Shown here: one piece after another, positions 19,335-28,659 of the stretch
How positions within the stretch are numbered: the first letter of the stretch is position 1
Layout: the number at the start of each line of letters is the position of its first letter
Assembly: GCF_000210895.1 (NCBI RefSeq)
Contig: NC_015964.1
Location: 1-64,000, forward strand
From: Haemophilus parainfluenzae T3T1
GTDB taxonomy: Bacteria; Pseudomonadota; Gammaproteobacteria; Enterobacterales; Pasteurellaceae
Reading direction: 5' to 3'
DNA length: 64,000 nt
Program-made: the position numbers and the translations under genes
The notes under the pieces: generated by a model
What the model was told of the DNA's origin: nothing
Database searches by the model: none
What the model saw: only the letters and a program-made list of their open reading frames with translations

Positions 19335-19733
19335 TTAATAATTATTTTCGTATAATTCGATGGGTAAATAATCCGGGTCTCGGAAGAAAGTGTACTTCAT
19401 TCCCGTTAATTCATCAACTCGAATTGCTTCACAATCAATGCTATTTTCCAAAAGATAAGCAACATATTCATCAATATTTTCGACTTTTAATGCTAAATGT
19501 CGCAAACCACAAGCCTCTGGAGTGGTTACTCTTAATGGCGGATTTGGAAAAGAAAACAATTCTATTTGACTCCCATCGGGAAAACTTAAATCCAATTTAT
19601 AGCTATCCCTTTCTGCCCGATAAGTTTCATTTAGCTGTTCAGCGCCTAAAATCTCCATATAAAAATGCTTCGAACGTGCGTAGTTCGAAGCAATAATCGC
19701 AATATGGTGAAAACCTAATAATTGGGGTTTCAT
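19335..19733 (-). CDS. VOC-family metalloprotein, YaeR/glyoxalase I-like
   Basis: 132 residues with the glyoxalase/bleomycin-resistance fold: FHHIAIIASNYARSKHFY at the N-terminus with a metal-type His, GLRHLALKV in the middle and PIELYE at the C-terminus, as in E. coli YaeR. The reaction is not known with certainty for this subgroup. Its ATG overlaps the TAA of ccmI by one base, so it is the last gene of the ccm transcription unit although unrelated in function. Confidence 0.85.
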   Translation of the reverse strand: MKPQLLGFHHIAIIASNYARSKHFYMEILGAEQLNETYRAERDSYKLDLSFPDGSQIELFSFPNPPLRVTTPEACGLRHLALKVENIDEYVAYLLENSIDCEAIRVDELTGMKYTFFRDPDYLPIELYENNY

Positions 19734-20650
19734 TATTTCTCCGGTGTGACACTCTTCGCTTTTTCTTCTTCCTGTAAAGCGAGCGCATCACGTGCCGCAC
19801 GAATACTTTTCTCAAGCATTGGCACGCGAGGATCATCTGGCTCCAATAAACGTAACATCATCGCCCAGGTTACTGCCGCCATTTTATAATCTTCCCCTTC
19901 AAAATAACTGAAAGCAAGTAAACTTAAGGCTTCAGGATTCGAATGATCTTGACGAATAACATCACGTAAAAGCTGGTTACCTTTGAGTTTATCTGTTTGA
20001 TCTTCAGAAGACATTAGCATACGCGCATAGGAAAGCTTATACGTTAAATTATCTGGCTCAAGTTTATTCGCTTGTTGATAACTATCAAAGGCTAATTTTC
20101 CATTACCTAAATTCATCCCTACCTGACCTAACAACCACCATTTTTTAGCATCCTTTGGTGTTTTTTGTAAATCCAAACGAAGTGCGGTAGAAAATTGCTG
20201 CATTTCTGCATCTGTCATTGGATTTGTGTCTTCTTCTTTGATTCGTTCAAAGAAGTAAGGTAATTTTGCCAATGTTTTTTCCATCATATCTTCGGCTTTC
20301 CAAGATCCCAAAGGGAAATAAGCTCCACCAGCAATAATGGCCAAACCTAATAAACCAGAAACAAACCATAACTTACCGTAATTTTTGGCATTATTATCGA
20401 TGGTTTGTGTTTCTTGTTGAGGAATATCTTCCAATAATGTTTTTTGTAGCTCTTGTTTAAGTTGTTCAACGTTCTCGACTAAGCCTTGCTGATTATCTTG
20501 CTCAATCTCTTTTAAGCGAGAAAAGTACAGGGCTTTATTTAATTCATCTCGTTTTTTATCTTCTTTCGCTTTAACAGAACGCAACAAGGGATAAAAACAA
20601 ATCAATGCCACCACTAACGTGAGCAAAATAATACTTAATGCAAAATTCAT
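19733..20650 (-). CDS. ccmI: cytochrome c-type biogenesis protein CcmI
   Basis: Apocytochrome c chaperone of the system I heme ligation complex. 305 residues: N-terminal membrane span (5-23), cytoplasmic loop with coiled-coil character (30-85), second span (about 93-112), then a periplasmic TPR-like domain (KWWLLGQVGMNLGNGKLA and following repeats). Start ATG at 20650 overlaps the stop of ccmH. Last dedicated gene of the ccm operon. Confidence 0.92.
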   Translation of the reverse strand: MNFALSIILLTLVVALICFYPLLRSVKAKEDKKRDELNKALYFSRLKEIEQDNQQGLVENVEQLKQELQKTLLEDIPQQETQTIDNNAKNYGKLWFVSGLLGLAIIAGGAYFPLGSWKAEDMMEKTLAKLPYFFERIKEEDTNPMTDAEMQQFSTALRLDLQKTPKDAKKWWLLGQVGMNLGNGKLAFDSYQQANKLEPDNLTYKLSYARMLMSSEDQTDKLKGNQLLRDVIRQDHSNPEALSLLAFSYFEGEDYKMAAVTWAMMLRLLEPDDPRVPMLEKSIRAARDALALQEEEKAKSVTPEK

Positions 20651-21114
20651 TATTTATCCTTTTCTTTGAGTAAAGCCGATAAACGCGCATTCTCTTCGTC
20701 ATCTAAAATCGCGTCAGAATTGACCGCACTTGGGCTTTTTGATTTACGTTTGAATACAAATAAAATGCCAATCAACACTAATAAAATTGGGGCAATCCAT
20801 AATACGATTGTTGACGTCGTCATTGGTGGATCATAAGTCACAAAATTGCCATAACGTTGAATCATATAATCGACAACTTCACTTCGTTTTTTGCCTTCTT
20901 GCAATAATTCAAACACTTTGCCACGCATATCTACAGCAATGGTTGCATTCGAATCGGCAATATTGTTATTTTGACATTGTGGACAACGTAATTCTTGTGT
21001 TAATTGATGATAGTCCTTTTCTTGTTCTGGTGAGGCAAAATTCAATGCATCAATAGAAGCCGTCGCCGAGATACTCACCAAAAGTGCGGTTAAAAAAAGC
21101 CATGATTTTTTCAT
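20650..21114 (-). CDS. ccmH: cytochrome c-type biogenesis protein CcmH
   Basis: Periplasmic membrane-anchored thiol protein that reduces apocytochrome CXXCH cysteines before heme attachment. 154 residues: signal peptide to about residue 20, LRCPQCQN with C44 and C47, and a C-terminal anchor (STIVLWIAPILLVLIGILFV). Overlaps ccmG by one base and ccmI by one base. Confidence 0.95.
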   Translation of the reverse strand: MKKSWLFLTALLVSISATASIDALNFASPEQEKDYHQLTQELRCPQCQNNNIADSNATIAVDMRGKVFELLQEGKKRSEVVDYMIQRYGNFVTYDPPMTTSTIVLWIAPILLVLIGILFVFKRKSKSPSAVNSDAILDDEENARLSALLKEKDK

Positions 21115-21659
21115 TATGGTTTCTCCGCGAGTTTGTCATAAATCGGTTTTAAGGTCTCAGTCCAAACGCGTTCATTCACATCACCCGCTAAGCGATAATG
21201 AATCACACCTTTGCCATCAACGATAAATGTTTCTGGTGCGCCGTAAACACCCAAATCTAATGCAAAAGAACCTTTTTCATCTTTAAGCACAAGACTATAA
21301 GGATTGCCTAAATCTTTCAGCCATTTCATTGCTTTTGGTGATTCATCTTTATAGTCTAAACCAATGATTGTCACGCCTTGCTTGGCTAATTGATTCAAAT
21401 ATTGATGCTCTGCGTAACAAGTTGGACACCAAGTCGCCCACACATTTAAGAGAATTGGTTTACCTTGTTGGAAAATTTCATTACCGTAGGTTTTATTTTC
21501 CAATAAATCCGTTAATGTTTTCTGTGGTACAGGCTTCCCTACCAGAGCTGACTCTAACGCTTTCGGATCATCACCTTGTGCATTGCGTCCAAGCTGAACT
21601 AAAAATGCCACAACGACAGCTAGAAAAATAATAAGTGGGATAAGTAGTTTTTTATTCAT
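21114..21659 (-). CDS. ccmG: thiol:disulfide interchange protein CcmG/DsbE
   Basis: Membrane-anchored periplasmic thioredoxin-like protein. 181 residues: N-terminal anchor (5-22), active site WATWCPTCYAEH with C78 and C81, and the cis-proline region GAPETF near residue 145. Supplies reductant to CcmH/apocytochrome c. ATG at 21659; 55 bases separate it from ccmF. Confidence 0.95.
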   Translation of the reverse strand: MNKKLLIPLIIFLAVVVAFLVQLGRNAQGDDPKALESALVGKPVPQKTLTDLLENKTYGNEIFQQGKPILLNVWATWCPTCYAEHQYLNQLAKQGVTIIGLDYKDESPKAMKWLKDLGNPYSLVLKDEKGSFALDLGVYGAPETFIVDGKGVIHYRLAGDVNERVWTETLKPIYDKLAEKP

Positions 21660-21714
21660 AACACGATCAATTTACATCTATTTTTAGGGGGCTTAATCTA
21701 GCCCCTCATCACGA

Positions 21715-23664
21715 TTAAGACTGTTTTACCAAACGACTAAAACGATAACGACGGTCAAACATACAGAGCAAGCCACCTATCGCCATAAACAATCCACCAA
21801 TCCAAATCCAACGGATAAACGGTTTATAGTAGAGGCGAAGCGCCCATGAGTTATCTTCTATTTTTTCACCCAAGGCAACATAAAGATCGCGGGTAAAGCC
21901 CCAATCAATTGCCGCTTCAGTCATTGGCATTTTACTGACAGTATAAAAACGTTTTTCAGCAAATAATGTTGCTTCTAGTTTACCGTCTTTTGAAATATCA
22001 ATTTGTGCTTTGCCGCCCATATAGTTAGGACCATTTGCATCGCTCACACCGGTAAATGTGAAGTCATAGTCAGCGATCTGCACCGTATCACCCACAGCCA
22101 TTCGCACATCGCGCTCTACACTAAAGTTTTGGCTAAATGCAATTCCCCAAACTGTCATTGCCACACCAAGGTGAGCCAAAATCATCCCCCAATGGGAACG
22201 GGAAAGCTTGGTAATACCTTTAAAAAACGATTCGCGGTGTGTTGCACGTTGTTTCATTTCATAAAGGCTTAATAACACAATAATGACGGACATCATGGTG
22301 CCAAGCACAACACTGACGGTGAGTTTATTGTGTAAGAAATATGGCAAGGCAAAGCCTGCAATCGCCATTACAATCACACTCACTACAACCGGTGTACGAA
22401 TTTCAGAGAACTGATCTCGACGCCATTTAACTAATGGCCCAATACCTAGTAATAAGGCAAATGGGGTCATAATAATCAGGAACATTTGATCAAAGAACGG
22501 CGCACCGATCGAAATCGAGCCCAAACCTAATTGTTTGTGAACTAATGGCAATAACGTCCCTAAGAACACCACACAAAGTGCGGTCATTAATAGGATGTTA
22601 TTTAATAATAATAAGGTTTCGCGAGAATAGCGTTCTGCATTATCACGCGAACGAATTTGGTTTCCTTTGTAAGCGTACAAGGTTAAAGAACCACCGATTA
22701 CCACAACCAAATAAGCAAGAATATATAAACCACGTGTTGGATCTGAAGCAAAGGCGTGTACTGACACTAAGATACCGGAACGAACTAAGAACGTACCCAA
22801 TAAGCAAAGTGAGAACGCAAGAATTGCCAAAAGCACAGTCCAAGCTTTAAAAGAGCCACGTTTTTCAGTCACCGCTAAAGAGTGGATTAATGCGGTTCCT
22901 GCAAGCCAAGGCATTAAAGAAGAGTTTTCTACTGGATCCCAGAACCACCAGCCCCCCCAGCCTAGCTCATAATACGCCCACCACGAACCGAGCACGATCC
23001 CGAGTGTTAAAAATACCCAAGCCGCCATCGTCCAAGGGCGTGACCACCTTGCCCAAGCGGAGTCTAATTTCCCTGTCATTAATGATGCAATCGCAAAGGC
23101 AAAAGCCACAGAAAAACCAACATATCCCATATAAAGCAATGGCGGGTGGAAAATTAAGCCCACATCTTGCAACATTGGGTTGAGTTCTCTGCCATCTACT
23201 GGGAAGTCAGGGAATGTACGGGTAAATGGATTTGAGGTAAACAATACGAAGAGTAAGAAGCCGATGCTAATAATCCCCATAATACCTAACACGCGAGCCA
23301 CGGCTTCTTGTGGTAAGTGTTTGCTAAATAACGCAACCGCTGCGCCCCAAAGAGTTAATAACCAAATCCAAAGTAACAATGAACCCTCGTGTGAACCCCA
23401 CACTGCAGATAAACGATAATAAATCGGCAAGCTGCTGTTAGAGTTATTGACTACATATTGCACACTGAAATCATTGACGGCAAACAGATAGAATAATGCC
23501 GCAAAAGCAATGGTTAAACTGAAAAATAAACCATAAGTCATTGGACGAGCCAATGACATTAATTGAGGGTGACTTTTTTCTGCGCCCCATAATGGGAAAA
23601 TCGCTAAAAAGAATGAAACGGCAAGACTTAAAGCAAGCGCATAATTTCCTAGTTCAGCAATCAT
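21715..23664 (-). CDS. ccmF: heme lyase CcmF
   Basis: Integral membrane core of cytochrome c heme ligation. 649 residues, about 15 membrane spans. The tryptophan-rich WWD motif WGGWWFWDPVENSSLMPW is present near residue 235, with conserved histidines around it (HEGSLLLW, HPPLLYMGY). Overlaps ccmE by one base. Confidence 0.97.
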   Translation of the reverse strand: MIAELGNYALALSLAVSFFLAIFPLWGAEKSHPQLMSLARPMTYGLFFSLTIAFAALFYLFAVNDFSVQYVVNNSNSSLPIYYRLSAVWGSHEGSLLLWIWLLTLWGAAVALFSKHLPQEAVARVLGIMGIISIGFLLFVLFTSNPFTRTFPDFPVDGRELNPMLQDVGLIFHPPLLYMGYVGFSVAFAFAIASLMTGKLDSAWARWSRPWTMAAWVFLTLGIVLGSWWAYYELGWGGWWFWDPVENSSLMPWLAGTALIHSLAVTEKRGSFKAWTVLLAILAFSLCLLGTFLVRSGILVSVHAFASDPTRGLYILAYLVVVIGGSLTLYAYKGNQIRSRDNAERYSRETLLLLNNILLMTALCVVFLGTLLPLVHKQLGLGSISIGAPFFDQMFLIIMTPFALLLGIGPLVKWRRDQFSEIRTPVVVSVIVMAIAGFALPYFLHNKLTVSVVLGTMMSVIIVLLSLYEMKQRATHRESFFKGITKLSRSHWGMILAHLGVAMTVWGIAFSQNFSVERDVRMAVGDTVQIADYDFTFTGVSDANGPNYMGGKAQIDISKDGKLEATLFAEKRFYTVSKMPMTEAAIDWGFTRDLYVALGEKIEDNSWALRLYYKPFIRWIWIGGLFMAIGGLLCMFDRRYRFSRLVKQS

Positions 23665-24194
23665 TATTGACCTTCTTGCGGTTTTTGCTGGGTTTCTTTA
23701 TAACGACGATCAGCTTCACTCTCGCCTTTTAATTCTGCACCCATTGGCTTATGTACTTTCTGCATTTTTTCGCCTAATTCAGGTGGCACATAATTTTCAT
23801 CGTGTTTAGCAAGTACTTCTGTCGCCTCTAATAAAGTTGGCTCTTTTAATACACCTTGTGCGACGATACCTTGCCCTTCACGGAAAAGATCAGGAAGAAT
23901 ACCTTCGTATTCTACAGTGATAGACGGACCAATATCATTTAAGTCAAAGCGAACTTTTAAGCTTTTTGGATCACGTTTTACTGTGCCTTCCACAACCATA
24001 CCACCTACACGGATACGTTGCCCCACTTCAGGTTTTTGATCTGCTTTGCCTTCTTTACCTTCAATCACTTCTGATGGTGTATAAAATAAATCGATATTTT
24101 GGCGAAGCGCATAAAGTACTAAACCCGTTGCAATTGAAATACCTAAAATCACAAAGATAATGATAGAGAGTCTTGATTTACGTCTTGGATTCAT
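23664..24194 (-). CDS. ccmE: heme chaperone CcmE
   Basis: Periplasmic carrier that binds heme covalently and hands it to CcmF. 176 residues: N-terminal anchor (9-29), OB-fold domain, and the heme-binding [12 protein letters not shown] with H131 and the axial Tyr Y135. The tail is charged and flexible. Overlaps ccmD by four bases. Confidence 0.96.
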   Translation of the reverse strand: MNPRRKSRLSIIIFVILGISIATGLVLYALRQNIDLFYTPSEVIEGKEGKADQKPEVGQRIRVGGMVVEGTVKRDPKSLKVRFDLNDIGPSITVEYEGILPDLFREGQGIVAQGVLKEPTLLEATEVLAKHDENYVPPELGEKMQKVHKPMGAELKGESEADRRYKETQQKPQEGQ

Positions 24195-24394
24195 AGCGTA
24201 TTTCCTTTATTTACTTGGTTTAAACGTGCTTCACGTTGTTGCTCGCGTAACACTTCTTTTAACACCGCTTTACGCCCCTTGACGCTTTGTATCGCCAAAA
24301 TGATCATGGCCACTAAGCTGATCCCATAGGAAAGCCACACGTAAAAACCGTAGCCTCCCATATTGATAAAATCACTCCAATTTTGGAAAAACAT
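24191..24394 (-). CDS. ccmD: heme exporter protein CcmD
   Basis: 67-residue single-span protein ([21 protein letters not shown]) that joins the CcmABC complex and helps release holo-CcmE. The short basic cytoplasmic tail is typical. Position between ccmC and ccmE confirms the call. Confidence 0.93.
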   Translation of the reverse strand: MFFQNWSDFINMGGYGFYVWLSYGISLVAMIILAIQSVKGRKAVLKEVLREQQREARLNQVNKGNTL

Positions 24395-24423
24395 TTTCCG
24401 CTCCCTAAAATAAAAATGAAAAA

Positions 24424-25164
24424 CTATTTTAGCTTACTTGCTAACTCTTTTACCCATGGGCGTTTGCTGTCTTCTTTTAGCAATTCAACGCGATAACGTA
24501 CGAGCGTAAACCAAATGGATAAAAATAAAAATCCAAAAATACATAAAATCAGTGGAATCAACATCGGTGTTGCAATGGAAGGTTTTTCAAACTTCGTGAT
24601 ACTTGCCCCTTGATGTAAGGTATTCCACCACTCTACGGAAAAGTGAATGATTGGTAAATTCACCACACCAACAATACACAAGATACCCGCTGATTTTGCG
24701 CCCACCGCACGATCAGAAAATGCAGAATAAAGGGCTAATACACCAATATATAAGAAGAAAAGAATAAGTTCTGCGGTTAAACGCGCATCCCACACCCACC
24801 AGGTTCCCCACATTGGTTTACCCCAAATTGCACCTGTTACCAAGGCAATAAAGGTAAACATTGCACCGATCGGTGCCATGGCTATCATTGAAAGATGAGC
24901 GGCTTTAATTTGCCAAACTAATGCAATAATGGCAGCCACTGCCATAGAACCATACACACCCATTGACCAAATCGCTGCCGGCACATGGACATACATAATT
25001 CGGAAACTATTGCCTTGCTGATAATCTGCCGGTGCATAAGCTAAGCCCCACACAATGCCAACAGCCAATAATAAAACCGCAATCGCACCAAAAAATGGGC
25101 TTAATTTGCCACATAAATGATATTGGGTTTCATGTTTTGCGTAAGGATGTAACCACTTCCACAT
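24424..25164 (-). CDS. ccmC: heme transporter/ligase CcmC
   Basis: Six-span membrane protein that loads heme onto CcmE. 246 residues with the WWD motif WGTWWVWDARLTAE near residue 123 and flanking histidines (YVHVPAA and IHFSVEWWNTLHQG). ATG at 25164. Confidence 0.96.
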   Translation of the reverse strand: MWKWLHPYAKHETQYHLCGKLSPFFGAIAVLLLAVGIVWGLAYAPADYQQGNSFRIMYVHVPAAIWSMGVYGSMAVAAIIALVWQIKAAHLSMIAMAPIGAMFTFIALVTGAIWGKPMWGTWWVWDARLTAELILFFLYIGVLALYSAFSDRAVGAKSAGILCIVGVVNLPIIHFSVEWWNTLHQGASITKFEKPSIATPMLIPLILCIFGFLFLSIWFTLVRYRVELLKEDSKRPWVKELASKLK

Positions 25165-25232
25165 AAAAGATCCTTAATTCCAAAAAATAAAAAACAGTTA
25201 AAAATCTGACCGCACTTTCACCGTAATGATGA

Positions 25233-25898
25233 TTAATTATCTAAACTAATTCTTAGTGCCGCTGCAATAGCGAAAGGCGATAATGTTATCGCGCCAGCCA
25301 AAATTGCGCCTAAAATAGCAAGCTGTCCGCCATAAGGGAGATTTAACGCGGCGGCATCTAAAATTGCTGAGGCAAAAATTAAAACCGGGATGAATAATGG
25401 TACCACAAGTAAACTCAGCAATACGCCACCTTTACGTAATCCTACCGTCAATGCCACGCCAATCGCACCAATGCAGCTTAAAATCGGTGTTCCCACTAGC
25501 AAGGTGACCACTAATGCCCACCAAATATTCACTTCTAATGAAAGCAATAAAGCCGCAATAGGAGAAAGTAGAATTAACGGCAAACCCGTTAACAACCAGT
25601 GTGCAACGACTTTTGCGAGTGCCGTTAGCGCTAAAGGTTGAGCCGTAAGCATCAATTGTTCTAAAGAGCCATCAATAAAATCATCTCGGAATAAACGTTC
25701 AAAAGATAGCAACGCAGAAAGCAATGCCGCAACCCAAGCAACCCCGGGTGCAATGCGAGAAAGTAGTTTAGGATCTGGCCCAATTACCAATGGAAACAGC
25801 GTAATCACGATTAAAAAGAACCAAAGCGGGTTCAGTATTTCCGCTTGTTTACGGGTCGCAATCTTCAGCTCACGCTTTATAATCTGTAAAAATATCAT
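25233..25898 (-). CDS. ccmB: heme ABC exporter permease CcmB
   Basis: Permease of the CcmAB(C) ABC complex. 221 residues, six hydrophobic spans. ATG at 25898, six bases after the ccmA stop. A USS lies between ccmB and ccmC. Confidence 0.95.
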   Translation of the reverse strand: MIFLQIIKRELKIATRKQAEILNPLWFFLIVITLFPLVIGPDPKLLSRIAPGVAWVAALLSALLSFERLFRDDFIDGSLEQLMLTAQPLALTALAKVVAHWLLTGLPLILLSPIAALLLSLEVNIWWALVVTLLVGTPILSCIGAIGVALTVGLRKGGVLLSLLVVPLFIPVLIFASAILDAAALNLPYGGQLAILGAILAGAITLSPFAIAAALRISLDN

Positions 25899-25904
25899 AA
25901 AAAT

Positions 25905-26546
25905 CTAAGAGTTATATTTATAATCAGCAAGATTGATTTTTTTCAATAATGTACTCGGCACTTCTTGGTGGCTCGTTAGAATGACCATTCCACCTTTTTT
26001 AGCATGATTTTCAAAAAGTGCGGTCAAAACTTCAACCCCTTTTTTGTCTATTGCTGTAAAAGGTTCATCCAAAATCCAAAGTGGCGCTTCAGAGATCCAT
26101 AATCTCGCCAAGGCAATGCGTTTTTGCTGACCTGCTGAAAGTTGAGCTGCCGGTAAATCTTCGCGACCGAGTAAGCCTACTGTTTCCAACACATCCCATA
26201 AAATATCGGTGCCTTGCTGGCTTTGACTAATCTGCTGATAAAATTTTAAATTTTCCCATGCTGTTAATTCAGGTTTCACACCAGAATGATGGCCGAGATA
26301 AAGTAGCTGATGATGGTATTCTTCGCGTTGTTTTGTAATCTCGTCTGAATTCCAGCGCACTTTACCTTCTACAGGCTGTGCAAGGCCAGCTAAAATGCGC
26401 AATAAACTTGTTTTGCCGATACCATTGTGCCCTTCAATTTGCACGAAATCACCGCTTTGAAATTGCAGTGAAAGATCAGTGAACAATACGCGATCGCCAC
26501 GTTGACACGCTAATTGTTCTAATTGAAGTTGATGAGCAGGAAACAT
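25905..26546 (-). CDS. ccmA: heme ABC exporter ATP-binding protein CcmA
   Basis: ATPase of the CcmAB(C) complex driving holo-CcmE release. 213 residues: Walker [10 protein letters not shown] (39-47), signature [13 protein letters not shown], Walker B LWILDEP, and the switch histidine in LTSHQE. First gene of the ccmABCDEFGHI operon, divergent from sodA. Confidence 0.96.
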   Translation of the reverse strand: MFPAHQLQLEQLACQRGDRVLFTDLSLQFQSGDFVQIEGHNGIGKTSLLRILAGLAQPVEGKVRWNSDEITKQREEYHHQLLYLGHHSGVKPELTAWENLKFYQQISQSQQGTDILWDVLETVGLLGREDLPAAQLSAGQQKRIALARLWISEAPLWILDEPFTAIDKKGVEVLTALFENHAKKGGMVILTSHQEVPSTLLKKINLADYKYNS

Positions 26547-26668
26547 AGTCTCAGCCTTAAAAATAAAACCTTGTTAAAAATCAGCGGGTATTCTACCACA
26601 AGGGGAAATTTTGACGAGATTTTAAGGGCTAAAAGGTATAACTATTTAGGAGTAGATCGGTGTGTTTA

Positions 26669-26682
26669 TTGATTTAAAACAA
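26669..26682. promoter_or_regulatory. FNR-like box (distal) between ccmA and sodA
   Basis: TTGATTTAAAACAA matches TTGAT-N4-ATCAA at nine of ten defined positions. It lies 123 bases upstream of the ccmA start and 147 upstream of sodA. Anaerobic activation of ccm would fit FNR control, but no binding is shown here. Confidence 0.6.
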
Positions 26683-26733
26683 ATTAAGCTTTTCTAGCCT
26701 ATTCATCGGATAATCAAATAATTAAAAGATTTA

Positions 26734-26747
26734 CTGATCTAAATCAA
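26734..26747. promoter_or_regulatory. FNR-like box (proximal) upstream of sodA
   Basis: CTGATCTAAATCAA matches the FNR consensus at nine of ten positions, 82 bases before the sodA ATG. Repression of sodA without oxygen is known for E. coli and would fit. Confidence 0.6.
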
Positions 26748-26829
26748 ATTTTCTGCTACCATTTAACTACTTTTTGATGTTGTTTTATCAAAAACATTAC
26801 CTTAACTTCATTTAAAAAAGGAACATATT

Positions 26830-27477
26830 ATGTCTTATACTCTACCTGAATTAGGTTACGCTTATGATGCGTTAGAACCACATTTTGATGCGCAAACAAT
26901 GGAAATTCACCACACTAAGCACCACCAAGCTTATGTAAACAATGCAAACGCGGTGTTAGAAACTTTACCTGCTGAATTTTCTGAAATGTGCTCAGGTCAA
27001 TTAATCAGCCAATTAGACAAAATCCCAGCTGAAAAACGTACTGCATTACGTAACAACGCAGGCGGTCACGCAAACCACAGCTTATTCTGGAAATCATTGA
27101 AAAAAGGCACCTCTTTACAGGGTGATTTAAAAGCAGCTATCGAACGTGATTTCGGTTCTGTAGAAAACTTCAAAGCTGAATTTGAAAAAGCAGCAGCGAC
27201 TCGTTTTGGTTCAGGCTGGGCGTGGTTAGTGATCAACCAAGGTAAATTATCTGTTGTATCAACAGCAAACCAAGATTCTCCATTAATGGGTAAAGAAATC
27301 GCAGGTTGTGAAGGTTTCCCACTTTTAGGTTTAGACGTTTGGGAACACGCTTACTACTTGAAATTCCAAAACCGTCGTCCAGACTACATCAAAGAATTCT
27401 GGAACGTAGTAAACTGGGATTTCGTTGCTGAGCGTTTTGCTAAAAAATTAGCAGATTGTGGATGTGCAGCTAAATAA
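26830..27477 (+). CDS. sodA: superoxide dismutase [Mn]
   Basis: Converts superoxide to oxygen and peroxide in the cytoplasm. 215 residues. Metal ligands are H27 (MEIHHTKHH), the His in [10 protein letters not shown], and the Asp and His in DVWEHAYY. The GGHANH and DVWEHAYY forms are usual for manganese enzymes. ATG follows AAAAAGGAAC. Codon use is of the highly expressed type. The cysteine-rich tail CGCAAK is unusual. Adjacent ccmA and sodA is also the H. influenzae order. Confidence 0.97.
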   Translation: MSYTLPELGYAYDALEPHFDAQTMEIHHTKHHQAYVNNANAVLETLPAEFSEMCSGQLISQLDKIPAEKRTALRNNAGGHANHSLFWKSLKKGTSLQGDLKAAIERDFGSVENFKAEFEKAAATRFGSGWAWLVINQGKLSVVSTANQDSPLMGKEIAGCEGFPLLGLDVWEHAYYLKFQNRRPDYIKEFWNVVNWDFVAERFAKKLADCGCAAK

Positions 27478-27495
27478 TAGTTTCTAAAAATATAT

Positions 27496-27527
27496 AAAAA
27501 ATCGCCTATTTTTAGGCGATTTTTTTA
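27496..27527 (+). terminator. terminator of sodA
   Basis: AAAATCGCCTA / TAGGCGATTTT stem and T run. Confidence 0.9.
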
Positions 27528-27531
27528 TTGG

Positions 27532-27975
27532 TTAAATCCAGCGTCTCACTTTTTTCTTGTAAGCCAAATAAGGCTCACCAAACTTCTTCTCTAACCAGTA
27601 TTCTTCAGGTTTAATTTGCCATTGTGTGATGAGATAAACAAAAAGAAAAACACCTAGAAAACTGACCGCACTTTGCAAATAAACTGCCCATGCCACTAGC
27701 AAGCCCGCTAAACTTAAATACATTGGGTTACGACTAAAACGATAAATACCATCTGCCACAAACACGTTGCTTTTTTCTAAGTGAATTGGATTGATATTCG
27801 CTTTACTTTTATAAAATTGCCAAAGGCTGAAAAAAGCGATGACAGAAGAAACCGATACAATCAAATAAACTGCTAATACATTGATTTTGAACGGATAAGG
27901 ATTAGGCAAATATGTCATGATAAGTGCACAGCCAATAAAAATGATGGGTGGTGGCACAATAGGTTTCTGAATCAT
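27532..27975 (-). CDS. isoprenylcysteine carboxyl methyltransferase-like membrane protein
   Basis: 147 residues from the ATG at 27975. An upstream TTG at 28008 lies inside the terminator of the previous operon and is unlikely. About four membrane spans and the ICMT/PEMT-type sequence YRFSRNPMYLSLAGLLVAW, with a C-terminal EEYWLEKKFGEPYLAYKK that includes the usual Glu-Glu pair. Probably an S-adenosylmethionine-dependent methyltransferase of small lipophilic substrates; substrate unknown. Confidence 0.8.
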   Translation of the reverse strand: MIQKPIVPPPIIFIGCALIMTYLPNPYPFKINVLAVYLIVSVSSVIAFFSLWQFYKSKANINPIHLEKSNVFVADGIYRFSRNPMYLSLAGLLVAWAVYLQSAVSFLGVFLFVYLITQWQIKPEEYWLEKKFGEPYLAYKKKVRRWI

Positions 27976-27995
27976 AAGATCAAAAATCCAATAAA

Positions 27996-28017
27996 AAAGC
28001 CCGAGCAATTCGGGCTA
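27996..28017 (-). terminator. terminator of the rlmN-to-yfgM gene row
   Basis: On the minus strand AGCCCGA / TCGGGCT stem followed by a T run, ten bases after the yfgM stop. Confidence 0.85.
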
Positions 28018-28026
28018 ATTAAAATA

Positions 28027-28641
28027 TTACAGATTATTTAATTTCATCTGCGCCATTTGTTTTTCTAACGGGTTACCATTTTTCTGAGCATTCTCAAAGC
28101 TTGCTTTAGCACCATTCACATCGCCTTTCGCGACTTGAATATCGCCCGCTAAAAGATCTTTACGTGCACTGAAGCCTTGGCTTTTCACTTGATTTAGACT
28201 TGCTAATGCTGCATCAAATTGACCTTGTTGGAATTGCACCGCAGACAAACGAAGTGCTGCAAGAGAAGTTAAGATATCATCTTGTGATTGAGCAATCGCT
28301 TGTTTTAAGCTATTTTCAGCAGAGGCGTAATCTTGTTTTGCAACAAAACCTTTTGCTTCATCTAATAAGCTAAATACCGCATAGCTGGTTTTATCATGCG
28401 CTTTCACAAATTCAGCTACTTTAGCTTGTTGTGCGGCGGCATCTTTGTTTGCAGTATAAACTAACGCATCATATTCAGCAGACGCTTGCATGATTTGATT
28501 GGCTTGATAAGACTGCCAATAACGCCAGCCCAACATCCCGCCTACACCAAGAATAAAAGCGGCAATAATGGTTTTGCCATTGTCTTTCCACCATTCTTTT
28601 AACTGGTTCAGTTCTTGTTCTTCTTCAATGGTATATGCCAT
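28027..28641 (-). CDS. yfgM: YfgM-family protein, ancillary SecYEG/PpiD partner
   Basis: 204 residues: cytoplasmic N-terminus MAYTIEEEQELNQLKEWW, one span (24-40), and a periplasmic TPR-like domain. E. coli YfgM associates with PpiD at the SecYEG translocon. ppiD is also in this window (45.9-47.8 kb). Sits directly after hisS, as in other gammaproteobacteria. Confidence 0.9.
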   Translation of the reverse strand: MAYTIEEEQELNQLKEWWKDNGKTIIAAFILGVGGMLGWRYWQSYQANQIMQASAEYDALVYTANKDAAAQQAKVAEFVKAHDKTSYAVFSLLDEAKGFVAKQDYASAENSLKQAIAQSQDDILTSLAALRLSAVQFQQGQFDAALASLNQVKSQGFSARKDLLAGDIQVAKGDVNGAKASFENAQKNGNPLEKQMAQMKLNNL

Positions 28642-28659
28642 TTTCCTATCCTTCTAAAA

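Noticed and set aside
27976-28008. TTG start for the methyltransferase-like gene
   Set aside because: It sits inside the terminator hairpin of the preceding operon; the ATG at 27975 is preferred.
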